Part shown: positions 18,287 through 25,561 of the stretch, in pieces
Numbering within the stretch: the stretch's first letter is position 1
Layout of the letters: each line of letters opens with the position of its first letter
Virus record (IMG/VR): IMGVR_UViG_3300027719_000026
Coordinates: 1-50,287 of that record
Source of the DNA: a virus
DNA: 50,287 bases
Reading direction: 5' to 3' (one strand)
The notes under the pieces: generated by a model
Told to the model about the DNA's origin: nothing
The model's database searches: none
The model's input: only the letters and a program-made list of their open reading frames with translations
Translations under genes and position numbers: made by a program

Positions 18287-19755
18287 CTAAGCAAGTCTTC
18301 TACCACCGAATAATGATCTTCTTGCTCGCTTCTGTTTGTCTTTTTGTATAAGTGTCTTTTCTTCTTTATGGAATTTCACATTGTAGTCCTGTTGGTCTCT
18401 TGTCTGATATGCTATTGCAAGAGCCATAATAAGGTCATCATGCTTTCCGGTTTGCGCTTCTGCTCTGCCATTTTCATTCCTTACGAATGTAAGCATTTCA
18501 TCCAAAGTATCTTTATCGTTAAAACACTCTGTTTTCTCCCTGACTATCTGTACAAGGTTTGAAATCATAATTGGTCTTGTAAGCTTGTCCGTTCTCCATC
18601 CGAATCTTTCTTGGTATCTGTTTGTATAGGTATCCATTATCTCCCGTTTATACTGCTTGTTATATCCAAGCCTCTGCAACTCTAATACTGGATAAGTGCT
18701 AAAATTAGCTTCTATGCTTATCAGCGCACTATTATAATATTTTCCCAGGCAATACATCTGTTTTGTATATAAATCCTCGTCGAATCTGTTATGCAATACT
18801 GCAACTTGCTTACCATCAGAGTTATCAATAACCTGTCCGGCGAAGTAGTCTGAACCCTCTCCGGCAGTATCACCGCCTACTACATAAGGGTGTCCGAACT
18901 CAGCATCTTGATAGATTGTAATAAAGCCGCTAGGATCATCAATAAACTTGATAGATTCATCAACTATTCTCTCGTTCTCGTACTTATAGAGGAAATAACC
19001 TATTCTCTTAACCTTTATATTCTCTACCTCAGATATTCTACTGTTTACCTTCATAGGGTCGAATATCGTCTTACCAAGTACACCCCAATTACCCAAAACG
19101 TAAACCATGAAATAGTATTCATCGGTATCCTTTAATGCCATAAGTACCTTGATGTATTCATCATCTATAAACTTGTTATCTTTATACGTTGTCTTTAGAG
19201 TGAAGACATCTTCCTTGGGATTATCGAAAAACTCAGCTTTAAGCCAATGTGTAACTGAAATAGGATTAAAGGTAAGAATTATCTGTTTGTAATACTTCAA
19301 CTTACCCCTAAGTCTAAGGTCAAGCTGCATAAAATCTGCTTTTTCAAGCTCGCTGGCTTCCTCTATCCATATTGAGGTTATCCCTTGGATCGACTTGATT
19401 TTTTCTACATCGTCCAGTCCGGCATGTATTACTTGACTGCCGTTTATACAACGTATCTCCATTTCAGTCTTATTTATCTCAAATATCTCTCCCAGGTTCC
19501 AATCTGATATTATTTGACACAGCAAAGCAAATGTACTTTGTCTATGTGTTTTTGCAACCTTTCTGACAACAAGTATCTTATGTCCTGGTTCTTCTAACAT
19601 ACGTCTTATTGTCTTTTGTGCGGCAAATACAGATTTACCGGAGCCAACATTCAGGCTCCGCCATATAAAACCAAATATCTGTTTTGATTCTTATATAGCG
19701 GATAATAGACTTCGTTAGTGAGTTTCGGTAGTGCTTTTAAGTCTACTCTATACAC
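18287..19755 (-). pseudogene. terL: Large terminase subunit, disrupted by an 8-bp insertion in Walker A
   Basis: The gene begins at GTG 19755 after AAGGGGGTGG and reads VYRVDLKALPKLTNEVYYPL and then LVLYGGA before TGA at 19651-19653. The rest is in another frame, with GSGKSVFAAQKTIRRM continuing into a 437-residue body (ATG 19600). Deleting the 8 bases 19646-19653 restores a classic YGGAGSGKS Walker A. The body keeps Walker B-like IWIEEAS and RNase-H-type nuclease residues (VVGGDTAGEGSD; ISIEANF; KHDDLIMA). As written the protein lacks its ATP-binding loop, so packaging should fail unless the insertion is an error or is recoded. Slipping -1 at the GCC codon would reopen the frame but add Leu-Asn-Val inside the P-loop. 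Confidence 0.85.
19639..19660. repeat. Split palindrome in Walker A codons of terL
   Basis: CGGAGCC (19639-19645) and GGCTCCG (19654-19660) are perfect inverted arms separated by aacattca. Without those 8 bases the site would be a perfect 14-bp palindrome coding Gly-Ala-Gly-Ser. The insertion is exactly at the dyad centre. Confidence 0.9.
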
Positions 19756-19781
19756 CTTGTACCACCCCCTTTTTAGACAAA

Positions 19782-19824
19782 TAAAAAAAGCCTACTCACT
19801 ACCCGTTAAGGCAATGAATAGGCT
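19782..19824 (-). terminator. Intrinsic terminator before terL
   Basis: Arms 19789-19798 (AGCCTACTCA) and 19815-19824 (TGAATAGGCT) pair with one mismatch; on the minus strand the stem is followed by a run of seven T. It lies between the Com-like peptide and terL, and would end or attenuate transcription coming from terS unless antitermination operates. Confidence 0.75.
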
Positions 19825-19854
19825 CTCTCGACGCTCTAGGCGTTCCTGGAACTC

Positions 19855-20013
19855 TTATATTTTAATAACTGTCAACCCATTTCTAAGGGATGATAACTCT
19901 AATAATGAAATTCTTTTAATTGTCCCATCCCTGCATTTTATTTCAAGTACACCGTTTCTTATGAAAAATAATGTTCTGCCGCAAGTTTTACATTTTACTT
20001 CCGTATTTTGCAA
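19855..20013 (-). CDS. Com-like zinc-ribbon peptide, 52 aa
   Basis: TTG start at 20013, 7 nt after TAGGAGGT. The product opens QNTEVKCKTCGRTLFFIRNG and continues VLEIKCRDG. This matches the layout of Com-family zinc ribbons (Mu Com regulates translation of the mom DNA-modification gene), but the fourth cysteine appears to be Asp-Gly, so the site is degenerate. In phages Com often accompanies a DNA-modification gene; here a dam relic lies 1 kb away. Small size explains why such genes are easily missed. Confidence 0.65.
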   Translation of the reverse strand: MQNTEVKCKTCGRTLFFIRNGVLEIKCRDGTIKRISLLELSSLRNGLTVIKI

Positions 20014-20081
20014 CTAAACCGACCTCCTACAATGACTTACAATCAAATATTTTTGATTAGATAAGGTATTTATGCCTCACC

Positions 20082-20345
20082 CTATTTTTTGATATAAAAA
20101 TAAGCAGGTTTTTGTCTATCCTTTACCTGCTTTCTCTCAATTTTGTCTTTATAATCATCGTCCAGAGTCAGCCTTAAACAGCTATTCCTTAAATACGAAC
20201 TCTTAGGAACTATCCTCTTGACAATAAGCCGTATTAACATTTCACAAGTGCTTTGTTTCTTGGAATGTGCATGGTTTTTATATTCTCCGTCGGTGTTTAT
20301 TAGAATATAACCTCTGCTATCTTGAATAATCTTGAAGTTATCCAT
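20082..20345 (-). CDS. Hypothetical phage protein, 87 aa
   Basis: ATG after AAAGGGTGTGTTAA. The product (DNFKIIQDSRGYILINTDGE, then HAHSKKQSTCEMLIRLI) resembles a family of small late-region proteins often seen in Clostridia phages. No catalytic motif. It is transcribed with the terminase genes, and its start lies next to the divergent plus-strand module promoter. Confidence 0.65.
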   Translation of the reverse strand: MDNFKIIQDSRGYILINTDGEYKNHAHSKKQSTCEMLIRLIVKRIVPKSSYLRNSCLRLTLDDDYKDKIERKQVKDRQKPAYFYIKK

Positions 20346-20393
20346 TTAACACACCCTTTACAATCACATAAATCTTGTAATGCGTCATAATGA

Positions 20394-20422
20394 TTTACAT
20401 TATTTGCTAACTCTTGTATAAT
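20394..20422 (+). promoter_or_regulatory. Plus-strand sigmaA-type promoter of the small hydrophobic module
   Basis: TTTACA (20394-20399), 17-nt spacer, TATAAT (20417-20422). The predicted start is near 20429, the first base of a GGGTAGAGAT segment that recurs inverted after the gene. It is the best plus-strand promoter in the late region. Confidence 0.7.
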
Positions 20423-20428
20423 GTTTTT

Positions 20429-20764
20429 GGGTAGAGATAACCCTACTATAGAGAAAATCAAATCCAGAAAGGAGTGAGACAAGTCGGAGGTAAAAACCTC
20501 CGCAAGAAAGGAGTAATCATATGAGAAACCTAACTTGCAAAACGTCTCAACCATTCTCTTTAGTATTATCTGCGCTTGTTGCTGAGCTGTTTGAACCTTT
20601 GGTAGATAAATTCTGCCAATTTGTACTCAGTAGCAGTTTCATGTTGCAGTGGGTTGTCAGGTTATTTGTTATAGCAATCATAATTTTTGTTACTTACATA
20701 GCAGTTCTGTTATCTCAAATAATCAGGGACTTCCGAAAGCTGTAGCTTTTGGGAATCTCTACCC
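20429..20764 (+). repeat. Inverted repeat pairing the 5' and 3' ends of the small toxin-like transcript
   Basis: GGGTAGAGAT at 20429-20438 is exactly complementary to ATCTCTACCC at 20755-20764. The first copy begins at the predicted transcription start and the second lies 10 nt after the stop codon, so a full transcript could close on itself. A further hairpin, CGGAGGT-aaaa-ACCTCCG, lies in the leader near 20485-20502 just before the real ribosome site. Confidence 0.8.
20521..20745 (+). CDS. Small hydrophobic protein, candidate type I toxin
   Basis: 74 residues, ATG 7 nt after AAAGGAG, against the direction of the surrounding late operon. One strong membrane helix (VVRLFVIAIIIFVTYIAVLL) with a basic end (RDFRKL). 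It has its own promoter, a structured leader, and a 10-bp long-range 5'-3' complementarity. Type I toxins in Gram-positive prophages are small membrane peptides with such mRNA folding; no antisense RNA promoter was found here, so the class is inferred. It could also be a small holin-like or superinfection-exclusion protein. Confidence 0.6.
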   Translation: MRNLTCKTSQPFSLVLSALVAELFEPLVDKFCQFVLSSSFMLQWVVRLFVIAIIIFVTYIAVLLSQIIRDFRKL

Positions 20765-20857
20765 TTTAATACGGTTTGGAATGTATCATGCTTAATGTAT
20801 AAATTTATGATGAACTCATATAATATTGATAACTTAATATGGAACGAGGTGGGCAAG

Positions 20858-20932
20858 ATGACGCTGTGCATCTTTTTAAGCTTCTGTATCGTTGCAATTA
20901 TTGCACTTACAGTGTTTAGTGCGAAAAGGTAA
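20858..20932 (+). CDS. 24-residue hydrophobic peptide
   Basis: ATG after GAGGTGGGCAAG. The product MTLCIFLSFCIVAIIALTVF ends in Ser-Ala-Lys-Arg: a single membrane span with a positive tail, the form of minimal holin-like/type I toxins. A TATAAT (20819-20824) lies upstream with a weak -35. A GNRA-loop hairpin (GTAACC-gaaa-GGTTAC) covers the stop codon, and a clear terminator follows at 21006. Confidence 0.55.
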   Translation: MTLCIFLSFCIVAIIALTVFSAKR

Positions 20933-21005
20933 CCGAAAGGTTACTGATTCACACAAGCTTAATAATGATAAATATAAAAATGCAGACATCTTGTTCACTT
21001 GTAAT

Positions 21006-21035
21006 AGGCACCTGAAAAGGTGCTATTTTATTTGC
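21006..21035 (+). terminator. Intrinsic terminator after the 24-residue peptide gene
   Basis: GCACCT-gaaa-AGGTGC followed by TATTTTATTT on the plus strand. It closes the plus-strand small-peptide unit. Confidence 0.8.
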
Positions 21036-21051
21036 TACGTATTGTTATGTG

Positions 21052-21419
21052 TCATATTGTAATTTGTAGCTGCTCTACCGGCGAGTCATAATTCATCCAA
21101 ATTACTTCTTGCCGTGCTGCTCCGCTTTGGTCATTGTTCTGACCTTCATTTCATTCCAGCCTCTATCCTCAAGCATTTCTTTGTGCAATGCAGATTCATA
21201 CCCGGATATAACTACCGGTCCCGGATGCTGCGGCAATACTTTCATGAGTTCAATATGCTCTCCTTCCTTAAGTATTTCATTTGGTACTGTTGTTTTACAT
21301 GGGACGTGCGTGTTTCTTCAAGGTATGGAGGATTTGCTTCAACCTTTCAGCAGCCAATAGGATTCTGTCAGGATGCTCATTCCAGTGTCTCATTGCGTAT
21401 GGAATACGTCATAAATTAC
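21052..21419 (-). pseudogene. Relic of a Dam-type N6-adenine DNA methyltransferase
   Basis: Three minus-strand frames hold successive pieces of the C-terminal half of a D12-class adenine methylase: RIPYAMRHWNEHPDRILLAA (near 21410-21350), then NEILKEGEHIELMKVLPQHP and GPVVISGYESALHKEML, then TMTKAEQHGKK and EVIWMNYDSP. Each piece matches the known order in phage Dam enzymes, but frameshifts and stops separate them, and the N-terminal half, including the catalytic motif, is missing. It is a decayed copy left between the plus-strand cargo genes. Confidence 0.75.
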
Positions 21420-21511
21420 ACACTTTTAAGCGTCATAGTAATTTAAAACTACCGTTTTTTTACAAAGTACGTTATAATTAAAATACTATTTATATGAAGG
21501 GTTGAAATTAT

Positions 21512-22129
21512 ATGAAAAAGCGTAGTCCAAATTATGTTTTTTTATTTGTTACACTATTTTGTACTTTCATTTTATGTTTTGTGTTTTCTGAGGTATTACA
21601 AATAATTAAAATATGTTTAACTCTCATGGCACTCTATATCTTATTAGAAATTTGGGAACAATTCATAAATCGGTCAATTAGTCTGTTTTTCCCAATATCT
21701 TGGATTATTATTGCTCCAATAGTCTATTATTTTTTGTACGCATTTGTTGCTCATTTCATAATGATAAGAGTTCCCTCAACTGCAGGTTATTTGAATAATT
21801 TAGGTATTTTTGTTTTTACATTTACTACTATATTTTCATGGTTATATGGCATAAATAAATTCGAGTATGAAAGTTACAAAATATCACTTTCCATCGTCAA
21901 TACAATCTTTATTATCTTATTGGCTTTATCTTTTCTGACTTCTTACAATTTTGATTTCAGCTTATCAATTTTCAGCAGTCAATTTTGGAGTAACATGCTA
22001 TTATCACCATATAATAATAATAAATTAGAAATGCTTTTAAAGATAACTACATTGCCATATGTTATTTCTGGGGTACTTTGCAACTGTATTGAAGAATATA
22101 AACAATACAGTTCTAAAAAAATAGTTTGA
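21512..22129 (+). CDS. Multi-span membrane protein, cargo gene
   Basis: 205 residues. Five or six hydrophobic segments span most of the length (VFLFVTLFCTFILCFVF; SLFFPISWIIIAPIVYYFL; GIFVFTFTTIFSWLYG; IVNTIFIILLALSFL). No enzymatic motif. A -10 (TATAAT at 21473-21478) precedes it and it has its own direction and lower GC than the phage genes, so it looks like a recently gained moron, possibly for superinfection exclusion. No family recognised. Confidence 0.65.
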   Translation: MKKRSPNYVFLFVTLFCTFILCFVFSEVLQIIKICLTLMALYILLEIWEQFINRSISLFFPISWIIIAPIVYYFLYAFVAHFIMIRVPSTAGYLNNLGIFVFTFTTIFSWLYGINKFEYESYKISLSIVNTIFIILLALSFLTSYNFDFSLSIFSSQFWSNMLLSPYNNNKLEMLLKITTLPYVISGVLCNCIEEYKQYSSKKIV

Positions 22130-22338
22130 TTGACACATCGGTAAAGAAATAAACTTATTCTTTTAGTTGCATTTTTTACGCATTTTTTTGTGAAATTTTT
22201 TGTATCAATTTTACCATTTTCCCCACAGCTTTGTTTTGAGCTGCATATTCTTTTCAAATTTTTAGTATTGATTTATTAACTTATTATGGTAGTATTTAAG
22301 TATATTCAATAGAAATGCTATAGAGGCTGGTGTATGTT

Positions 22339-22776
22339 ATGACAGCAATTTTAAGTAATAACTGGTTTGTAGGAATATGCTCATCAATAATGGCAAGTAT
22401 TGTAGTTGCAGTATTAAGCAGATTTTTCCTTGGTAAAAAGCGTAAAGAAGGTTTTTATTCTGTGTATTGCCTTTTCTTAGGAGTATTATGTCTTTTTGAT
22501 TTTGTTTCTCTAACGTTCATTAATAACATCATTAGTACCTATACCGGAAAGTTTGATCCTATAGGACTTTTTAATATTTTAAAAATAGCATTTGGAATTA
22601 TTTATATAATGTCAATCTTAGCTCTTCTCTGTATTACAATAACAGTAATAATGAAAGATATTATCGAGAGTAACATGAATTATATGAATCAAGCAAGTAA
22701 GAGTCTACATAAAAACATTGATAAAATAGCTGATATAGCATCACAAATTACAGAAAAAACGGAAAAAGATGTTTAG
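22339..22776 (+). CDS. Membrane protein with C-terminal helical tail, cargo gene
   Basis: 145 residues from ATG 22339, 12 nt after AGAGG; an in-frame GTG at 22330 overlaps that site. Three membrane spans (WFVGICSSIMASIVVAVLS; VLCLFDFVSLTFI; IIYIMSILALLCITITVIM) are followed by an amphipathic helical tail (ASKSLHKNIDKIADIASQIT). Same strand and character as the preceding membrane gene; together they form a two-gene cargo unit. Function unknown. Confidence 0.65.
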   Translation: MTAILSNNWFVGICSSIMASIVVAVLSRFFLGKKRKEGFYSVYCLFLGVLCLFDFVSLTFINNIISTYTGKFDPIGLFNILKIAFGIIYIMSILALLCITITVIMKDIIESNMNYMNQASKSLHKNIDKIADIASQITEKTEKDV

Positions 22777-22803
22777 TATTTATCACTCCTTTTGCCAACT
22801 CCT

Positions 22804-22974
22804 TTACGTCACGTTTTTTTCAGAATGTACCTTACCTTTTTTTATTTTGGCAGGAATAACAGGAACCGGACCTATATCTTTAACTTCAAGAGCCACTATT
22901 CTACCGCTAATTATATTCCTGTATTCATATCCATACACGCCATATCCTGATGGCATTTGTTTTTTTAAGAACAT
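22804..22974 (-). CDS. Small phage protein, 56 aa
   Basis: ATG 22974 lies 18 nt after the stop of the zinc-ribbon gene upstream and has only a weak ribosome site (GGGGTATAAAG), so coupling is likely. The product (QMPSGYGVYGYEYRNIISGR, then IVALEVKDIGPVPVIPAK) has good coding character and a basic end. No family recognised. Confidence 0.5.
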   Translation of the reverse strand: MFLKKQMPSGYGVYGYEYRNIISGRIVALEVKDIGPVPVIPAKIKKGKVHSEKNVT

Positions 22975-22992
22975 GTTTTCATCTTTATACCC

Positions 22993-23169
22993 CTAATATT
23001 CTTCATAATAGAGTCTCCTGCCGCACTTCGGACAATCAACTACATCATAGATACTTCCATCATCCTCTTGAACAATGTCGTAAAACAAGTCTTTATACGC
23101 ACAACCACAATAAGGACAATTATCAGAACCATTCCATTCTGCTTTGCTTACTTTTTCTTTGTCTGTCAT
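22993..23169 (-). CDS. Zinc-ribbon peptide, 58 aa
   Basis: ATG after AATAGGAGGCAAGT. Two knuckles, CPYCG near residue 18 and CPKCG near residue 46, spaced by an acidic beta segment (FYDIVQEDDGSIYDVV), make a complete four-Cys zinc ribbon. It lies downstream of terS in the late operon. Such ribbons often bind nucleic acid or partner proteins; the partner is unknown. Confidence 0.65.
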   Translation of the reverse strand: MTDKEKVSKAEWNGSDNCPYCGCAYKDLFYDIVQEDDGSIYDVVDCPKCGRRLYYEEY

Positions 23170-23181
23170 ACTTGCCTCCTA

Positions 23182-23657
23182 TTATTTAACAGATGAGAAA
23201 AAAGTCTTTTGTTTTCGGCGGTACATTTTGAATAGTATGCGGAGGTAAAAAAATTTCCCGTACCTGCCTGCCCCCCCCTCCTGCGTTCCGTACCACGTCG
23301 CATATGCATACCCAACATGCACCCAGGTAAAAATGCACAGGTACACACATAAAAAATAAAGGAAGGTTGCCGACGGCTCCGATATTATATGTATAATCCA
23401 GCCTTGGGCTTGTCCTCCCTTTATATGATTAAACCCTGAAAAGCCTTGAATTTTGAATTTAAAAAATTCTGCGCGAAACAGAGGTTTCGTGCAATGCCCT
23501 TCTAACCGTTGCAATTACTTGATTCTTAAATGCATTTTTATTATGTCTACTTCAATTTCCATTTTTGTTTCAACATTTCTTGTATTGGTACAGTGAAGCT
23601 ATGTCACTAAACCCAGTAAATTAGCCAAAGTTATTTTTGAACCTATTTCCAATTCTA
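23182..23657. other. Non-coding stretch between terS and the zinc-ribbon gene
   Basis: No convincing gene is seen. It holds a run of eight C (near 23272), a self-complementary GCATATGC (near 23300), and a 10-bp hairpin TGCgCGAAAC/GTTTCGtGCA near 23470-23494. Possible frames here are Gly/Arg- or Cys-rich with no ribosome site. A packaging (pac/cos) site next to terS is possible but not shown. Confidence 0.4.
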
Positions 23658-24407
23658 CTATTCTTCTATTAATTTCGGTTCTTCTGCCTCTTGCAGCTCT
23701 TTAACATCTTCCTCTGGAGGTAATATCGTGAGGGTTTTTACACTAACATTATGGTCTATTTCCTGCTTCTGCTTCCACCTGTCAGGATTACGGTTGTTAA
23801 GCCAGTACATAGCCGCTAATGTATCAGGCATGTTTTCTTTTACTGTAGTGCTCTCTGTAGTCTTGCCATTTTCGTCTACAGCACGTTTTACTTCTGTGGT
23901 AGTACATTTGCCCGTTGCTTTCTTAAAAAGGCTTTCTGCGACCTCTGCATCTGCATCCCGTTTGCCCCTTTTTATGGACTCCGATAAACTAGGATATTGT
24001 TTCTTCCACTCATTTAAAGTTGACTCAGTAATTCCAATAATTTCAGCCATTTCCTTATCAGTTGCACCTAATAAACACAATTTATATGCTTTATTATCAG
24101 TGATACTGCCATTATATTTTAATTTCTTGTCTATATTTTCTATATAGATACTGTTTTCTGTATCCTGTTTTATATTGTCGCTCATATCTTTCACCTGCCT
24201 TACTTCCCGTCCTAGTATTTCTATTGCCTTTCTTGCCCACTTCCTGTCAGATTCCTTTTCTTTTTCGTTTAACTCGTTATATGGGGTATCTATTTGTCTT
24301 TCCCATCTATCTACATTCTCAGGCGTTAGATTATCTAACATGTACTTTGTCCAATACGCCCACTGTTCATGCTCTAAGCCTGCTAATTCTTCTAACTTAT
24401 CGCTCAT
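23658..24407 (-). CDS. terS: Small terminase subunit fused to an N-terminal RyR-like domain
   Basis: 249 residues from ATG 24407. Residues 1-70 (LEHEQWAYWTKYMLDNL; TPYNELNEKEKESDRKWARK) look like the RyR-type domain found as a separate small protein in phages. Residues 75-249 are a small terminase: a helix-turn-helix (CLLGATDKEMAEIIGITEST) and an oligomerisation region (RDADAEVAESLFKKATGK; WLNNRNPDRWK). At the junction an ATG (24185) is preceded by AGGTGAAAGAT, nearly the same as the start region of the whole gene. So the locus may yield both a 249-residue fusion and a 175-residue terminase. TerS binds phage DNA at the packaging site and recruits TerL. Confidence 0.8.
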   Translation of the reverse strand: MSDKLEELAGLEHEQWAYWTKYMLDNLTPENVDRWERQIDTPYNELNEKEKESDRKWARKAIEILGREVRQVKDMSDNIKQDTENSIYIENIDKKLKYNGSITDNKAYKLCLLGATDKEMAEIIGITESTLNEWKKQYPSLSESIKRGKRDADAEVAESLFKKATGKCTTTEVKRAVDENGKTTESTTVKENMPDTLAAMYWLNNRNPDRWKQKQEIDHNVSVKTLTILPPEEDVKELQEAEEPKLIEE

Positions 24408-24435
24408 ATCTTTTCACCTTCTAAATTTTATAGCC

Positions 24436-24648
24436 TTACCATCTCTCCCAGCCTTGCGGAAGTAAATCACAGTCAAGCTCCTTTAATATTCCGTCCGCAA
24501 TCTCAGCAGCGTTTTGACATGGTTTATATGCCGAACAGTCTCCTTCATCTGCACCTTTCTTAGCATAGTCAAGCATATTGCCAATATATTCGCTTAGTGC
24601 AATTTGTAAGATGCGTTTCCGGTCCTCTGCTATTTCTAACCTTATCAC
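24436..24648 (-). CDS. First gene of late operon, hypothetical, 70 aa
   Basis: GTG start at 24648, 7 nt after AGGTG. The product is helical and acidic with three Cys (KKGADEGDCSAYKPCQNAAE, then LKELDCDLLPQGWERW). No domain recognised. It is the gene nearest the late promoter. Confidence 0.6.
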   Translation of the reverse strand: MIRLEIAEDRKRILQIALSEYIGNMLDYAKKGADEGDCSAYKPCQNAAEIADGILKELDCDLLPQGWERW

Positions 24649-24763
24649 ATGTTTTCACCTGCCTAAAAATAATAGCAATCATTAAAGACTGCCATGCTCC
24701 AGCTCCCACCCACAGCTATATATGAGAAAACTCCCAATCTACCAATTAAAACAGCAACCATAT

Positions 24764-24798
24764 AAAAAATAGTACAGGCTCTGGAGTGAACCTGTACT
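24764..24798 (-). terminator. Leader terminator of the late operon
   Basis: AGTACAGG and CCTGTACT (24771-24778 and 24791-24798) form a stem that on the minus strand is followed by ATTTTTTATA. It begins only about 17 nt past the predicted late start, so transcripts would stop after ~50 nt unless antitermination occurs. It may also act for plus-strand transcripts, weakly (AAATATTTTATTT). Confidence 0.75.
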
Positions 24799-24821
24799 AA
24801 ATATTTTATTTATCTAATTCT

Positions 24822-24850
24822 ATTATACATCTCCCCTAAAAAGTTGTAAA
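24822..24850 (-). promoter_or_regulatory. Predicted late promoter
   Basis: Minus strand TTTACA (24850-24845), 17-nt spacer, TATAAT (24827-24822). It points at the late operon and overlaps the first AACGGT repeat. Confidence 0.7.
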
Positions 24851-24904
24851 CGGTATGAAAACGGTAAACTTTTCAACGGTTTATGTTATGTTCATAAAAC
24901 GTTT
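24849..24904. promoter_or_regulatory. AACGGT repeat cluster, probable regulator-binding sites
   Basis: AACGGT occurs at 24849, 24860 and 24875, with a related AACGTT at 24899. The first copy overlaps the -35 of the late promoter and the second is one helical turn away, suiting an activator or repressor of late genes, such as the regulator coded at 34248. Confidence 0.55.
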
Positions 24905-24938
24905 ATATATGCAAAATGTATATATATGGAGATAATTT

Positions 24939-25043
24939 ATGTATTATTTAGTAAATACGATACTGTTTATTTTTTTATGGTTATTTGTCACTTTTTCATA
25001 TTTTTATTGTTTTTACTATGTACATAAGATGATGTATATTTAA
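24939..25043 (+). CDS. 34-residue membrane peptide
   Basis: ATG after GGAGATAATTT. The product MYYLVNTILFIFLWLFVTFS continues with aromatic residues and ends HKMMYI: one long hydrophobic span. It opens the plus-strand accessory block. Could be a small regulatory or toxin-like peptide, or a chance frame in AT-rich DNA. Confidence 0.4.
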   Translation: MYYLVNTILFIFLWLFVTFSYFYCFYYVHKMMYI

Positions 25044-25044
25044 A

Positions 25045-25213
25045 GTGGCTGAATGGGAAACCCTACCGGACAAGGCGAACCAATGGCTAAAACAGAACCA
25101 TGAAAACTTAATAGCACAGCTTGCTTGATGAATTGGCATTAGCCAAATATACCTCGAAGCGAAAGCAGGATAGAGGGAGCGATAGAGCAGGCTGGTTTGC
25201 ACATAGTAAATAA
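25045..25213 (+). pseudogene. Small gene with an apparent +1 frameshift
   Basis: GTG at 25045 gives AEWETLPDKANQWLKQNHEN then LIAQLA and TGA (25126-25128). Skipping one T there continues smoothly as DELALAKYTSKRKQDRGSDR and AGWFAHSK to TAA at 25211. The two halves read as one hydrophilic protein of ~55 residues, so a single-base insertion is likely; recoding at GCT-TGA is possible but unproven. No family recognised. Confidence 0.4.
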
Positions 25214-25231
25214 CTTTAAGGAGTGTTGAAT

Positions 25232-25561
25232 ATGTTTGAAAATAAACAAATCGAAAGAGTTTGGGCAGTAAAGAACATAAGGAACGGTGAAACAATTAAT
25301 AGCATCCATGTAAAACATTTTATCCAAAATCTCGAAGATAACAAATTAGAGCAACTTCGTAAAGCGGAATACAGGAACTTTTTAATGACAAGCGACAGCA
25401 AGTTAGAACATGTAAATGTAGACGTACTTGAAACCGGAGTATATTTTAAACTTGAAGGCTGTAGGGCTGCATTTAATGTGTTCTGTTCCTATGATGGGGA
25501 CATAAAGAGAAAACCAAGTAATGCAAAGGTGTTGAAAAGTTACTCAACTAGAGAATATTAA
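25232..25561 (+). CDS. Hypothetical accessory phage protein, 109 aa
   Basis: ATG 25232, 8 nt after AAGGAG. Charged, mixed helix/strand (NKLEQLRKAEYRNFLMTSDS; LETGVYFKLEGCRAAFNVFC). It heads a row of small plus-strand genes with strong ribosome sites (25.2-27.8 kb). No known domain seen. Confidence 0.65.
   Translation: MFENKQIERVWAVKNIRNGETINSIHVKHFIQNLEDNKLEQLRKAEYRNFLMTSDSKLEHVNVDVLETGVYFKLEGCRAAFNVFCSYDGDIKRKPSNAKVLKSYSTREY

Noticed and set aside
19639-19660. Programmed bypass or frameshift as the normal way to make TerL
   Set aside because: No matched take-off and landing codons and no slippery heptamer are seen; a -1 slip would put Leu-Asn-Val into the P-loop. A mutation or read error is simpler.
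20300-20554. 84-codon minus-strand frame across the toxin-like promoter
   Set aside because: It overlaps the 20082 gene and covers the plus-strand promoter and leader, has no ribosome site, and its composition does not look like a protein.
23182-23514. 110-codon minus-strand frame after terS
   Set aside because: No ribosome site, Gly/Arg/Cys-rich character produced by a C-run, and no sensible domain.
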